From: Paenibacillus sp. LHD-117
GTDB lineage: Bacteria; Bacillota; Bacilli; Paenibacillales; Paenibacillaceae
DNA: 64,000 nucleotides
Assembly (NCBI RefSeq): GCF_030929555.1
Contig: NZ_JAVFVT010000026.1
Location: 38,489-102,488, forward strand
Direction of reading: 5' to 3'
Both the position numbers and the translations under genes were made by a program. The notes below the pieces were generated by a model. It ran no database searches and was not told the DNA's origin. It was given only the letters and a program-made list of their open reading frames with translations. Of this stretch, positions 53,422-61,720 are shown in pieces; position 1 is the first letter of the stretch; every line of letters starts with the position of its first letter.

Positions 53422-54378
53422 TTAACGAACGGCGACTTCCATATGCCAGCGGTACTTGCCCCGGGGAGCTACCGTCGCGGCTTTTCCTTCGCGCATCGCG
53501 TACGCCAGATCGTCCAGCATGCCGGTCGCGGGTTCGATGGCCAAGTGGTAATGCCCTCCGTACCCGCCGTAGTTCGCCCACACGGCCAGATAAGGCACCT
53601 GTTCGGGGGGAAAGCGGAATGCGATCGCTTCGTCCGTGTCCGGAACGCAAACCTCCGCCCAGCCTTCCGCCAGCTCGTCCGCAAAATAATATTTCTCCGC
53701 ATAACGGCCCCCGTTCGGCTCCACGACGCTTAAGTCGACGGACCCGCCCGCATGCGGGCTTGCTCCTTGTCGATCCGGCCTCGGCCATGTGCGGGTCGCG
53801 CCGAACTCGCCGAGACGTCCCTCCGCCGAATAGGCGACCGCGATCGTCTTTAGTCCGTCCGGCACGCGGAGCTTCATCCCGGCTTCCGCCCGCAGGAGCG
53901 GATGGGCCGCCCACAGGAACGAGAACGGCGCATCGGAGTCGTTCGTGACCTCATAATCGATCCGAAGCGTGTTCTCGCTTGCAAGGGATATAACCTTTTC
54001 CAATCGGTAAGGGAACTGCCGTCCCTCAACTGAACAGCGCAGACTACCGTCTTGTGCCGCCGCGTCCCAGGGCAGCGTCCATACTTCGCCGTGGTCCGGC
54101 ACGGCGGCGCCCCGCCATGGCCCGTTCGGATACGAACAGGCATTGATGCCGGGGAACATCTCGTCCCAGCCGGATTCGTCCCCGTCTCCGAAGGAGGAAG
54201 CGTAGCCTTGGTTCCCCAGCGGTTTGCCGCTGCTCCATAGCCATTCTCTCCCGGTTTCCTTATTACGGAGCGAGACGATCTTGGAGCCAAGCTCGGGCAC
54301 GATCGTCACGGATAATCGGGACGACTCCAGCGTCCAAGCTGCAAAGCCTTCTCTATGCGTTTTCATCCAAGCGTTCAT
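53422..54378 (-). CDS. Aldose 1-epimerase (galactose mutarotase-like) protein
   Basis: 318 residues from ATG 54378 (GAGGGATATCC upstream). An in-frame ATG at 54414 has none. Beta-sandwich with SVTIVPELGSKIVSLRNKET, WDEMFPGIN, the His of PDHGEVWTLPW and HPLLRAEAG, and acidic residues near VNDSDAPFSF-type positions. It interconverts sugar anomers or is a close relative of unknown specificity. First gene of the mutarotase-kinase-regulator-transporter-GH36 set, and likely makes beta/alpha-galactose available after cleavage. Confidence 0.88.
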   Translation of the reverse strand: MNAWMKTHREGFAAWTLESSRLSVTIVPELGSKIVSLRNKETGREWLWSSGKPLGNQGYASSFGDGDESGWDEMFPGINACSYPNGPWRGAAVPDHGEVWTLPWDAAAQDGSLRCSVEGRQFPYRLEKVISLASENTLRIDYEVTNDSDAPFSFLWAAHPLLRAEAGMKLRVPDGLKTIAVAYSAEGRLGEFGATRTWPRPDRQGASPHAGGSVDLSVVEPNGGRYAEKYYFADELAEGWAEVCVPDTDEAIAFRFPPEQVPYLAVWANYGGYGGHYHLAIEPATGMLDDLAYAMREGKAATVAPRGKYRWHMEVAVR

Positions 54379-54493
54379 GGATATCCCTCGATTCTCGCGA
54401 TAAAATATAAGCATTATAAATGATAATTCCTATAAGGCGATGCTACATTATAACGCTCCTGAATCTTGCCAACAACTCTAAAAAAGAGAGAAT

Positions 54494-54510
54494 CGATGTT
54501 CAATTTTTTG
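54494..54510. repeat. 17-base direct repeat, right copy
   Basis: Identical to 49997-50013. The two copies bracket the mutarotase-kinase-regulator genes. Confidence 0.6.
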
Positions 54511-54560
54511 ACTTGCCGCACCGGCTAGTAGAGGCGTGCTTAGCTGGGCACGCCGCGCAG

Positions 54561-54590
54561 CAAAAAGCCCCGTCCGGGAAGACGAGGCTA
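54561..54590 (-). terminator. Rho-independent terminator of the RCC1-like gene
   Basis: On the minus strand AGCCTCGTC and GACGGGGCT pair (one G-U) and are followed by TTTTTGC. A second hairpin (GGCGTGC/GCACGCC) lies just beyond at about 54,533-54,554. Confidence 0.8.
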
Positions 54591-54620
54591 GGAGGAATCG
54601 ATTCGTATATAAATTGAAAA

Positions 54621-55559
54621 CTAATTGCCGGGCAGTTGGATGCCGCGCCAGCCGCTTACATCGCATTGGCCATATTCATTATCACCCACAGCAACCACCG
54701 TGCCGTCTGATTTAAGGCCGACCGTATGAGCGCAACCCGCCGCTACCGCCACAATATCGCGCCAGGCACTTACATTGCATTGGCCATACTCATTCCAACC
54801 TACAGCCGCCACAGTACCGTCCGAGTTAAGGCCGAGGGTATGATAACTACCCGCCGCTACCGCCACCATATCACGCCAGCCGCTTACATCGCATTGGCCA
54901 TGCTTATTCAAACCCACAGCCGCCACCGTGCCGTCAGATTTAAGCCCGACGGTATGAAGGTAACCCGCCGCTACCGCCACCATATCATGCCAGCCGCTTA
55001 CATTGCATTGGCCATACCGATTATTACCCACAATCGTCACCGTGCCGTCTGATTGAAGCCCGACAGTATGCCAGTCACCCGCCGTTACCGCCACCATATC
55101 ACGCCAACCGCTTACATTGCATTGGCCTTCATTATTTCGACCCACAGCAACGACCGTGCCATCCGATTTAAGCCCGACGCTACGACGCCAACCCGCCGCT
55201 ACCGCTACAATATTGCGCCATTCATTTACATCACATTGGTCATGCATATTCCAACCCACAGCCGCCACCGTTCCGTCAGATGTAAGACCGATTGTATGGG
55301 CATTACCTGTGTTCGTCGCCATATGAACATTACCAGCCGCAACCGCCACCATATCGCGCCAGCCGCCTACATCACATTGGCCACATTTATTATCACCCAC
55401 AGCCGTCGCCGTCCCGTCCGATTTAAGACCAACGGTATGGCGACGACCCGCCGCTATGGTATCCTTAGACCGCCATTTCACTTTTAACTCCGTCTGCATC
55501 AGCGCCCCCAACTTACCGCATCGGCATCTGATTTTATAGTTTTCATGATAATTACTCAC
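54621..55559 (-). CDS. RCC1-repeat beta-propeller protein
   Basis: 312 residues from GTG 55559, with only a weak ribosome site. An internal ATG at residue 21 is an alternative. A short N-terminus with CRCGKLG, possibly half of a zinc ribbon, is followed by seven near-identical repeats of 37-38 residues (DMVAVAAGYLHTVGLKSDG plus TVAAVGLNKHGQCDVSGWR), closing as a seven-bladed RCC1-like propeller. The second repeat has an insert of nine residues. No signal peptide. Bacterial RCC1-like proteins are often of unknown role. The near-identity of the repeats suggests recent expansion. Confidence 0.88.
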   Translation of the reverse strand: MSNYHENYKIRCRCGKLGALMQTELKVKWRSKDTIAAGRRHTVGLKSDGTATAVGDNKCGQCDVGGWRDMVAVAAGNVHMATNTGNAHTIGLTSDGTVAAVGWNMHDQCDVNEWRNIVAVAAGWRRSVGLKSDGTVVAVGRNNEGQCNVSGWRDMVAVTAGDWHTVGLQSDGTVTIVGNNRYGQCNVSGWHDMVAVAAGYLHTVGLKSDGTVAAVGLNKHGQCDVSGWRDMVAVAAGSYHTLGLNSDGTVAAVGWNEYGQCNVSAWRDIVAVAAGCAHTVGLKSDGTVVAVGDNEYGQCDVSGWRGIQLPGN

Positions 55560-55649
55560 TTTCTTAAAAGGATACTCCCAGATTACACCAGATGATAATT
55601 TTGGACAACGGAAATTTGGGTCATATTGGTAACTTCTCGTTAGAATAAT

Positions 55650-56303
55650 TCATCTGAATTGATCTGCTTGATTTCGAGATAGCCAGTCGACTACAAAATC
55701 AAACAACTCAATTGAGTAAGTATGTTTATTGGTGAAACTTGGCACTGACGTAATAATTTCTTCAACATTTTTATCAATGCTCACGGAATCAATAAAACAG
55801 ACTAGACCAGGAACTTCTTTGTTAAGTGCTTCGAAATAATGTTTTTGTGGTTTTATGAACTGTAAATTCATCTCAAAGCCGCCTCGTTTCCTTGAGGAGT
55901 CCGCCTTCTTACGTTTAATTAGTTCTTCCTCACTGCAACCGAGTAAATAATATCTGTCGGGGAACCCGATTTTTTGGTCTAGTATCAAGTTTCGATAGTA
56001 ATCGGCTATAAACTCTAACGACTGATTATCAAATAAAGTAAAATCATACGCCCAGTTATACCAGAAAGGTTGAAACAAATCGATGTCTATTACAACAAAT
56101 GAATGGTTATTCCTGTTTTCCAAGGCGATTCTCCATCGGTCAGCCTGACGTTCAAACCACCATTCTCTATATTCAGGGTTAGGTCGTTCTTTCCACCAGG
56201 TATTGACTTCTGGGATGTGAAAAGCCCCGTGGCTAGCAGCCAACTCAGAAGAGGTACTTGTTTTTCCAACAGCACTTGCACCCTCAATACTTATAATGGT
56301 CAT
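55650..56303 (-). CDS. P-loop kinase-like protein
   Basis: 217 residues. Walker A GASAVGKTSTS at 8-18, a lid-like LIKRKKADSSRKRGG segment near 130-145, and fold order as in deoxynucleoside/thymidylate kinases or chloramphenicol phosphotransferase-like enzymes. GGAGGAG lies six bases before the ATG. The substrate is not identifiable. The gene is 28 bases downstream of the AraC gene on the same strand, and separate in character from its neighbours. Confidence 0.8.
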   Translation of the reverse strand: MTIISIEGASAVGKTSTSSELAASHGAFHIPEVNTWWKERPNPEYREWWFERQADRWRIALENRNNHSFVVIDIDLFQPFWYNWAYDFTLFDNQSLEFIADYYRNLILDQKIGFPDRYYLLGCSEEELIKRKKADSSRKRGGFEMNLQFIKPQKHYFEALNKEVPGLVCFIDSVSIDKNVEEIITSVPSFTNKHTYSIELFDFVVDWLSRNQADQFR

Positions 56304-56330
56304 TCCGTCTCCTCCAATTGTTTGACTAAC

Positions 56331-57590
56331 TTATACGAATGAATGGAATCTATTTGTGAAATTTTTCTTATCCCTATACTGCTTAGGTGTAATACCCATA
56401 TGTTTCTTAAAGACTTTGATAAAGTAGGTCTGATCACAGAAATTCAAACGCAAAGCTATGGTAGAGATCGAATCTTTCGTGAAATCTAGAAGCTTCTTAG
56501 CTTCTTCCACTCGTTCTTTTTGGATGAAATGACTAATCGTGATACCCGTTTCTTTCTTAAACAAATAGGATAAATATTCACTGTTCAATCCTGTCTGTTC
56601 CGAGAGTTTCCCAAGGGAAATATCTTCATACAAATGGTTAAAGATATATTCGCGGCAAACCTCAATCGGTTTGGAATTGCTGCTTTTTCTTAATAGGCGG
56701 ACACGATCGGTAAAATCCAAAATAGCTTGCATCATGGCAACTTCCACTGCCCGCTCTTCCTGCAATTCCTCGATGTGCTGAATGTGCAGATCGCTCAGCG
56801 TATAGGCAAGCTCCGCATATAATCCTCCCTCCATCGCGGTTCGTGTCGTAATTGCAATAATACAGATTGCTAGATTTTTACGGTTTCGAAGATGACTTTT
56901 TTTGGCGAGAGTTCCACCTCCCTCAAATGATCCTTCGGCTATCATATTCATAATCGCGGCTGTATTCCCGCTTTTAATATGCATATGCAGTAATTTTTCA
57001 ACCTCTTGTATCGAGTGTAAGGCGGAGAATTCCCTTATATCAGACAATACCAAGTCCACATTGTCTTTAAGGTTGAATGGTGTCTCGAGCCTAAAATTGT
57101 ATTCTATGATATCTGTTATTTCTAAAGCCTCACCATTAATGATTAAGTGAGCGAGCACGCCAATATGAAACAATTGTAATTTAGACGTGATTCTAAGGCT
57201 GCTCCAATAGCGAGACCATAACGGCATTTGATGAGAAGGCAACTGATTATCATTCAACACATTTCTAATCACTTCTTCAGATGGTTTGGCGATGGTAGCA
57301 GGACCTATTATCACTGTGCCAATTCTTTCACCCGTTTGTTTTACGGGTAGAGCAATAAATTGCTCTAATAGGTTTGTTGAATGAATGGTTGGGAACTCAC
57401 AGTCTGGCGTCTCTCTGACAAGCGAAGCCGAGAATTCCCTCCATCCGGTAAACAGAGGGTTCACTTGATAATCGCCAAAATAAATATTCTCACTGTCATC
57501 CTCAGTCAGATAACAAATTGGCAACTGAATATTTTCATAAAGGAGTTTACATAAATAAGGAAGTTCAATTTTTCCATATATAGAACTCAT
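56331..57590 (-). CDS. AraC family transcriptional regulator with long N-terminal sensor
   Basis: 419 residues. About 1-310 is a sensor region not of cupin type (YGKIELPYLCKLLYENIQLP, GERIGTVIIGPATIAKPSEE), common in regulators beside GH3 or other sugar genes of Paenibacillus. The C-terminal 100 residues carry the double helix-turn-helix (LSEQTGLNSEYLSYLFKKETG; IALRLNFCDQTYFIKVFKKHMG). GGGGGG precedes the ATG. It is divergent from the GH3 gene with about 118 bases between, and its probable regulator. Confidence 0.92.
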   Translation of the reverse strand: MSSIYGKIELPYLCKLLYENIQLPICYLTEDDSENIYFGDYQVNPLFTGWREFSASLVRETPDCEFPTIHSTNLLEQFIALPVKQTGERIGTVIIGPATIAKPSEEVIRNVLNDNQLPSHQMPLWSRYWSSLRITSKLQLFHIGVLAHLIINGEALEITDIIEYNFRLETPFNLKDNVDLVLSDIREFSALHSIQEVEKLLHMHIKSGNTAAIMNMIAEGSFEGGGTLAKKSHLRNRKNLAICIIAITTRTAMEGGLYAELAYTLSDLHIQHIEELQEERAVEVAMMQAILDFTDRVRLLRKSSNSKPIEVCREYIFNHLYEDISLGKLSEQTGLNSEYLSYLFKKETGITISHFIQKERVEEAKKLLDFTKDSISTIALRLNFCDQTYFIKVFKKHMGITPKQYRDKKNFTNRFHSFV

Positions 57591-57708
57591 ATCTGAACCC
57601 CCCTCAATAAAATACTATTTATCTAGGTATTATACTATTAATAAGGCAGAAGAGACATTAGAATTCAGTTGTATGACATTAACTAATTACCATGAGAGGA
57701 TGAGTTTA

Positions 57709-59979
57709 ATGAAACGCGATTTAAGAGCAATTATTGCTCAAATGACACTGGAAGAGAAGGCAGGCATGTGCTCGGGGTTTGATTACTGGCATCTCAAAGG
57801 CGTCGAACGGCTTGGTATACCCTCTATTATGGTAAAGGACGGCTCCCATGGATTATGTAAGACGAATGGTTCTTCTGATGATGAAAGCCTTTTTGAAAGC
57901 GCTTCTTCGACCTGCTTCCCTTCTGCTGGAGCGATGGCCAGCTCTTGGGATAGAGAATTGATCAACGAAGTAGGCGTTGCCATTGGGGAGGAATGTCAAG
58001 CGGAAGGTGTTGCAATCTTGCTCGGACCTGGTGCCAACATCAAGCGCTCGCCTCTCTGTGGGAGAAACTTCGACTACTTCTCTGAGGATCCTTACCTTTC
58101 CTCGGAAATGGCAGCCACCGAAATTCAAGGCGTGCAAAGTCAAGGGGTGGGCACTTCGCTGAAGCATTTCGCCGCAAATAATCAGGAGAACCGCCGTTTA
58201 ACGTCTGACTCTATCGTGGATGAACGAACGTTACGGGAAATTTACTTAGCGAGCTTTGAGGGAGCAGTTAAGAAAGGGAAGCCTTGGACCGTTATGAGTG
58301 CATACAACAAGGTTAACGGTACGTACGCTTCCGAAAATTCTTTTCTACTTACGGATATTTTAAAGGAAGAATGGAATCACGATGGCTTTGTCATTGCGGA
58401 ATGGGGATCAGTAATTCAAAGAGTGGAGTCACTCGCTGCAGGCTTGGACCTTCAAATGCCATCTAGCACCAACGATGGAGACATAAAGATAGTCAAAGCC
58501 GTAAGAAACGGCAAACTTTCAATGGAAATACTTGATAATGCCGTTGAAAGACTTTTGCGTGTCATATTCAAGTATGTAGATCATAAAAAAAGCATGGTAT
58601 CTTACAATAAGAACGAGCATCATCAGCTAGCCAGAACTGTTGCTAGGGAAAGCATGGTTTTGTTGAAAAATGAATACAATCTGTTACCGCTTAGTAAGGG
58701 AAGTAAAGTGGCGGTCATTGGAGAATTTGCTAAAAAACCTAAATTCCAAGGGGGAGGAACCTCTCTAATTGTTCCTACTAAGTTGGATGTACCTCTAGAA
58801 GAAATAATGCTTCTCGCAGGTGATTCTACATCTGTACGATATGCTCCCGGTTATTCCATCGTTAACGATAACATTGATCAGACTTTGATCGAAGATGCAA
58901 AGGAAGCGGCAAGGCAAGCTGATGTGGCGGTCATATTCGCCGGTCTCCCTGATCGATATGAATCTGAAGGCTATGACAGAACCCACCTCCAACTACCCGC
59001 TAATCAGAATAAGTTGATTGAGGCGATTGCTGGTGTGCAAAGCAATATTGTAGTTGTCTTGATGAATGGTTCCGCCATCGAGATGCCTTGGGAAATTGAA
59101 GTGAATGCCATTTTAGAAGCGCATTTAGGAGGACAGGCTGTAGGGGGCGCGATTGCCGATCTGCTATACGGTGAAGCTAATCCATGCGGCAAATTAGCCG
59201 AGACGTTCCCCATGGCATTAAGCGACAATCCTTCGTATCTATTTTTTCCAGGTGAAAAAGATCGAGCCGAGTACCGTGAGGGAATCTTCGTCGGTTATCG
59301 GTACTACGATACAAAGAAGGTTAAGCCCCTGTTTCCATTTGGACACGGATTAAGCTACACGACGTTTGAGTACTCAGATTTATCAATCAGTGACAAAGAA
59401 ATTCTGGATACAGATACAGTGAACGTCAGTGTCACAGTTAAAAACATAGGAACGCGTGCTGGCAAGGAAATCGTCCAATTGTACATCCAGGATATCGAGA
59501 GCACTGTCATTCGTCCGACAAAAGAATTGAAAGGGTTTGCAAAAATGATGCTTCACCCTGGTGAACCAAAAACAGTGACTTTTACGCTGGATAAACGATC
59601 TTTTGCTTACTATAACGTTCAAATGAAGGATTGGCATGTTGAGAGCGGTGATTTTAACGTTCTGATTGGACGCTCTGTCGATGAAATTGTTTTGCATCAA
59701 ACACTGAGCGTTAAATCTACAGCTTCGATAAACATAACCTATCACCGGGACACGCTGATTGGTGATTTGATGAATGATACGCTAAAAGCACCAATCGCTC
59801 AGGATTTAATCCAGAAGTTTAAGGATTCAATTGGCTTCACACCGACCTACGAAGAAAAAGCAGGCGAAATGGTTGCTGCTTTGATGAACAATATGCCACT
59901 CCGAGGTCTGGTGTCATTTAGTCAGGGCACGATTACCGAGGAGCAACTTGAGGAGTTATTGCAAGAACTGAATAAATAA
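57709..59979 (+). CDS. Glycoside hydrolase family 3 beta-glucosidase-like protein, Asp-to-Glu at the nucleophile position
   Basis: 756 residues from ATG 57709 (AGAGGA nine bases upstream). In-frame ATGs at 57673 and 57700 fit less well. GH3 N-terminal barrel with SHGLCK, GPGANIKRSPLCGRNFDYFSED, KHFAANNQENRR, and C-terminal alpha/beta sandwich (RESMVLLKNEYNLLPL). A fibronectin-III-like domain lies near 575-650. The expected nucleophile motif SDWG reads AEWG (Glu231, codon GAA 58399-58401), so the catalytic Asp is Glu. The rest of the site looks intact. No signal peptide. A ~100-residue extension follows the FnIII domain. Divergent from its AraC regulator. Confidence 0.9.
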   Translation: MKRDLRAIIAQMTLEEKAGMCSGFDYWHLKGVERLGIPSIMVKDGSHGLCKTNGSSDDESLFESASSTCFPSAGAMASSWDRELINEVGVAIGEECQAEGVAILLGPGANIKRSPLCGRNFDYFSEDPYLSSEMAATEIQGVQSQGVGTSLKHFAANNQENRRLTSDSIVDERTLREIYLASFEGAVKKGKPWTVMSAYNKVNGTYASENSFLLTDILKEEWNHDGFVIAEWGSVIQRVESLAAGLDLQMPSSTNDGDIKIVKAVRNGKLSMEILDNAVERLLRVIFKYVDHKKSMVSYNKNEHHQLARTVARESMVLLKNEYNLLPLSKGSKVAVIGEFAKKPKFQGGGTSLIVPTKLDVPLEEIMLLAGDSTSVRYAPGYSIVNDNIDQTLIEDAKEAARQADVAVIFAGLPDRYESEGYDRTHLQLPANQNKLIEAIAGVQSNIVVVLMNGSAIEMPWEIEVNAILEAHLGGQAVGGAIADLLYGEANPCGKLAETFPMALSDNPSYLFFPGEKDRAEYREGIFVGYRYYDTKKVKPLFPFGHGLSYTTFEYSDLSISDKEILDTDTVNVSVTVKNIGTRAGKEIVQLYIQDIESTVIRPTKELKGFAKMMLHPGEPKTVTFTLDKRSFAYYNVQMKDWHVESGDFNVLIGRSVDEIVLHQTLSVKSTASINITYHRDTLIGDLMNDTLKAPIAQDLIQKFKDSIGFTPTYEEKAGEMVAALMNNMPLRGLVSFSQGTITEEQLEELLQELNK

Positions 59980-59983
59980 TGCG

Positions 59984-60010
59984 AAAAGCTCCTGAATTTC
60001 AGGAGCTTTT
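59984..60010 (+). terminator. Rho-independent terminator of the GH3 gene
   Basis: AAAAGCTCCTG and CAGGAGCTTTT with a five-base loop, directly after the stop codon. The same stem as at 40,142. Confidence 0.9.
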
Positions 60011-60016
60011 CATCGT

Positions 60017-60163
60017 TTATGTTTTAATTTTAATGGCCTTGATTACAGCTGAAGCAATATACTGATCAACATTTGAGCCCGGGCACCCAATCTTTAAAAT
60101 AAACGATCTCGATTCTTCCTTAAGATCCACATGAATATCTGAAAAGCCGCGATTGCAATCTAC
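60017..60163 (-). pseudogene. C-terminal coding fragment, unknown
   Basis: 49 codons open, VDCNRGFSDIHVDLKEESRS, then FILKIGCPGSNVDQYIASAV, ending IKAIKIKT with TAA 60019-60017. No start codon or ribosome site. Coding-like composition. It lies 16 bases beyond the methionine aminopeptidase stop, same strand. Probably the tail of a gene otherwise lost. Not recognised. Confidence 0.4.
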
Positions 60164-60178
60164 TCATGATACACTGAA

Positions 60179-60934
60179 CTAAAGTGCGGTCAAAATAATC
60201 GGGCCATCCGCAGTAATGGCGACCGTATGCTCGTATTGTGCGGAAAGCGAGCCATCAGCGGTTCTGGCGGTCCATCCGTCGGCATCAACCGTCATTGACG
60301 CTTTTCCGGCATTAATCATCGGCTCGATCGTAAAAACCATCCCTTCCTTCAAGCGGAACCCTTTGCCCGGCTTCCCGACGTGGGGATAATTAGGTTCCTC
60401 GTGCATCTCCCTTCCTACGCCATGTCCGAGCAGATCGCGCACCACCGAGAATCCGTTTCGCTCGGCATGGGTTTGGACCGCGTGCATCACATCGCCGATC
60501 CGGTTTCCGACGACAGCTTTTTCGATACCAAGATATAAACATTCCTTCGTTACCTGCATCAGTTTACGGGATTCTTCCGACACCTCGCCGACCGCATAAC
60601 ACCAAGCTGAATCGCCGATCCAGCCATCCGCATCCGCGACGATATCGATTGTGACGATGTCGCCTTCCTTGAGCGGCATCTCGCTCGGAAAACCATGAGC
60701 AATGACGTCGTTGATAGACGCGCATGTCGCAAACGGATAGCCGTTATAGCCTATCGTATAAGCCTTGGCGCCATTCTCCTTCAGGAACCGCACCGCGAAC
60801 GACTCGATATCGAGCGTCGTGACACCCGGCCGGATCATTCCTGCGATTGCTTGATGAAAAGCTGCGACAATTCGGCCGGCTTTTCTCATTTCTTCAATTT
60901 CTGCTCTCGATTTCAGGATGATCATGTCATTCAT
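60179..60934 (-). CDS. map: Methionine aminopeptidase type I
   Basis: 251 residues. All five metal ligands are visible: the Asp pair in ADGWIGDSAW, His of GHGVGREMHEEP, Glu of FTIEPMINAG and Glu of SAQYEHTVAI. NDVIAHGFPSE holds the substrate His. It removes the initiator methionine from new proteins. The gene overlaps the TetR gene by ATGA, so the two are translationally coupled. It is not in the usual ribosomal protein operon (secY-adk-map), so it is likely a second copy under special control. Confidence 0.95.
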   Translation of the reverse strand: MNDMIILKSRAEIEEMRKAGRIVAAFHQAIAGMIRPGVTTLDIESFAVRFLKENGAKAYTIGYNGYPFATCASINDVIAHGFPSEMPLKEGDIVTIDIVADADGWIGDSAWCYAVGEVSEESRKLMQVTKECLYLGIEKAVVGNRIGDVMHAVQTHAERNGFSVVRDLLGHGVGREMHEEPNYPHVGKPGKGFRLKEGMVFTIEPMINAGKASMTVDADGWTARTADGSLSAQYEHTVAITADGPIILTAL

Positions 60935-61533
60935 TTCTCCTTTGACTGTATGCCTGAAAAAATCATATCGATGATCCCTTCCAGATCCATCTCGTTCCGC
61001 ATATTGTGGTGGATGTTCAATGCTGCGCAGCCAACAAGCGAGCCAAATATCAGATTAGCTGTTTTCTCCGGTGATGTGGAACCGATTCCTTCACGAATCA
61101 TTTCCACAAACGGCAAATAGATCCGTTCCTGAAAATCGGAAAACAGCTTGTTGAACCGGTTTCCCGGAAAGTGATGAAAATTATCCGCAACCGTCTTAAG
61201 CAAAATAAATACGGAAGGATCCTGGATGCACTTCCGCAGGAGCAGCCTGGAGAACGAGTCAGCTTTAAGCAAACTGCCTCCGTCCCCCGTCAAAGCGGGC
61301 AGTACTGCCGACTCCGTTCGATTCAGGGCATCCCACAGTAAATCTTCCAACAGCATGTGCTTATTTTTGTAGTAATGATACACGGTTCCGTAACCGAGCT
61401 CTGCCTTGACCGCAACATCGCGTATTTCCAATTGAATCCCCTTCTCCAAATATACTTCCGCAGCCGCTTGCATAATTTGGTTCATCCGTATCTCGCGGAT
61501 CGCTTCATTCTGTTCTTTGGTACGTGGTGACAT
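60931..61533 (-). CDS. TetR family transcriptional regulator
   Basis: 200 residues. N-terminal helix-turn-helix (about 10-60) with VAVKAELGYGTVYHYYKNKHMLL (quoted in part), and a helical ligand domain after. GGAGG six bases before ATG. Its stop overlaps the map start. It probably represses its own operon, so methionine aminopeptidase would be induced by whatever ligand it binds. Confidence 0.92.
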   Translation of the reverse strand: MSPRTKEQNEAIREIRMNQIMQAAAEVYLEKGIQLEIRDVAVKAELGYGTVYHYYKNKHMLLEDLLWDALNRTESAVLPALTGDGGSLLKADSFSRLLLRKCIQDPSVFILLKTVADNFHHFPGNRFNKLFSDFQERIYLPFVEMIREGIGSTSPEKTANLIFGSLVGCAALNIHHNMRNEMDLEGIIDMIFSGIQSKEK

Positions 61534-61647
61534 GGCGCCTCCTTTTTTAGACCTGCAGTAATGTCAATGTAAAATTAATATATATCATTTGGAAGTAAGG
61601 ATCAATAGGCATAGAATCTCCTCCTTCTATGTGAATTGCACTCCGGC

Positions 61648-61699
61648 AAAAAAAGGCTGGCTCCATCCTGCTGCGAACAGATGGAACGACCAGCCTTCT
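61648..61699 (-). terminator. Rho-independent terminator of the GH43 gene
   Basis: On the minus strand AAGGCTGGTCGTTCCATC and GATGGAGCCAGCCTT pair with a short internal mismatch and run into TTTTTTT. Confidence 0.9.
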
Positions 61700-61720
61700 T
61701 GACGATATGCGGTTGTCTCG

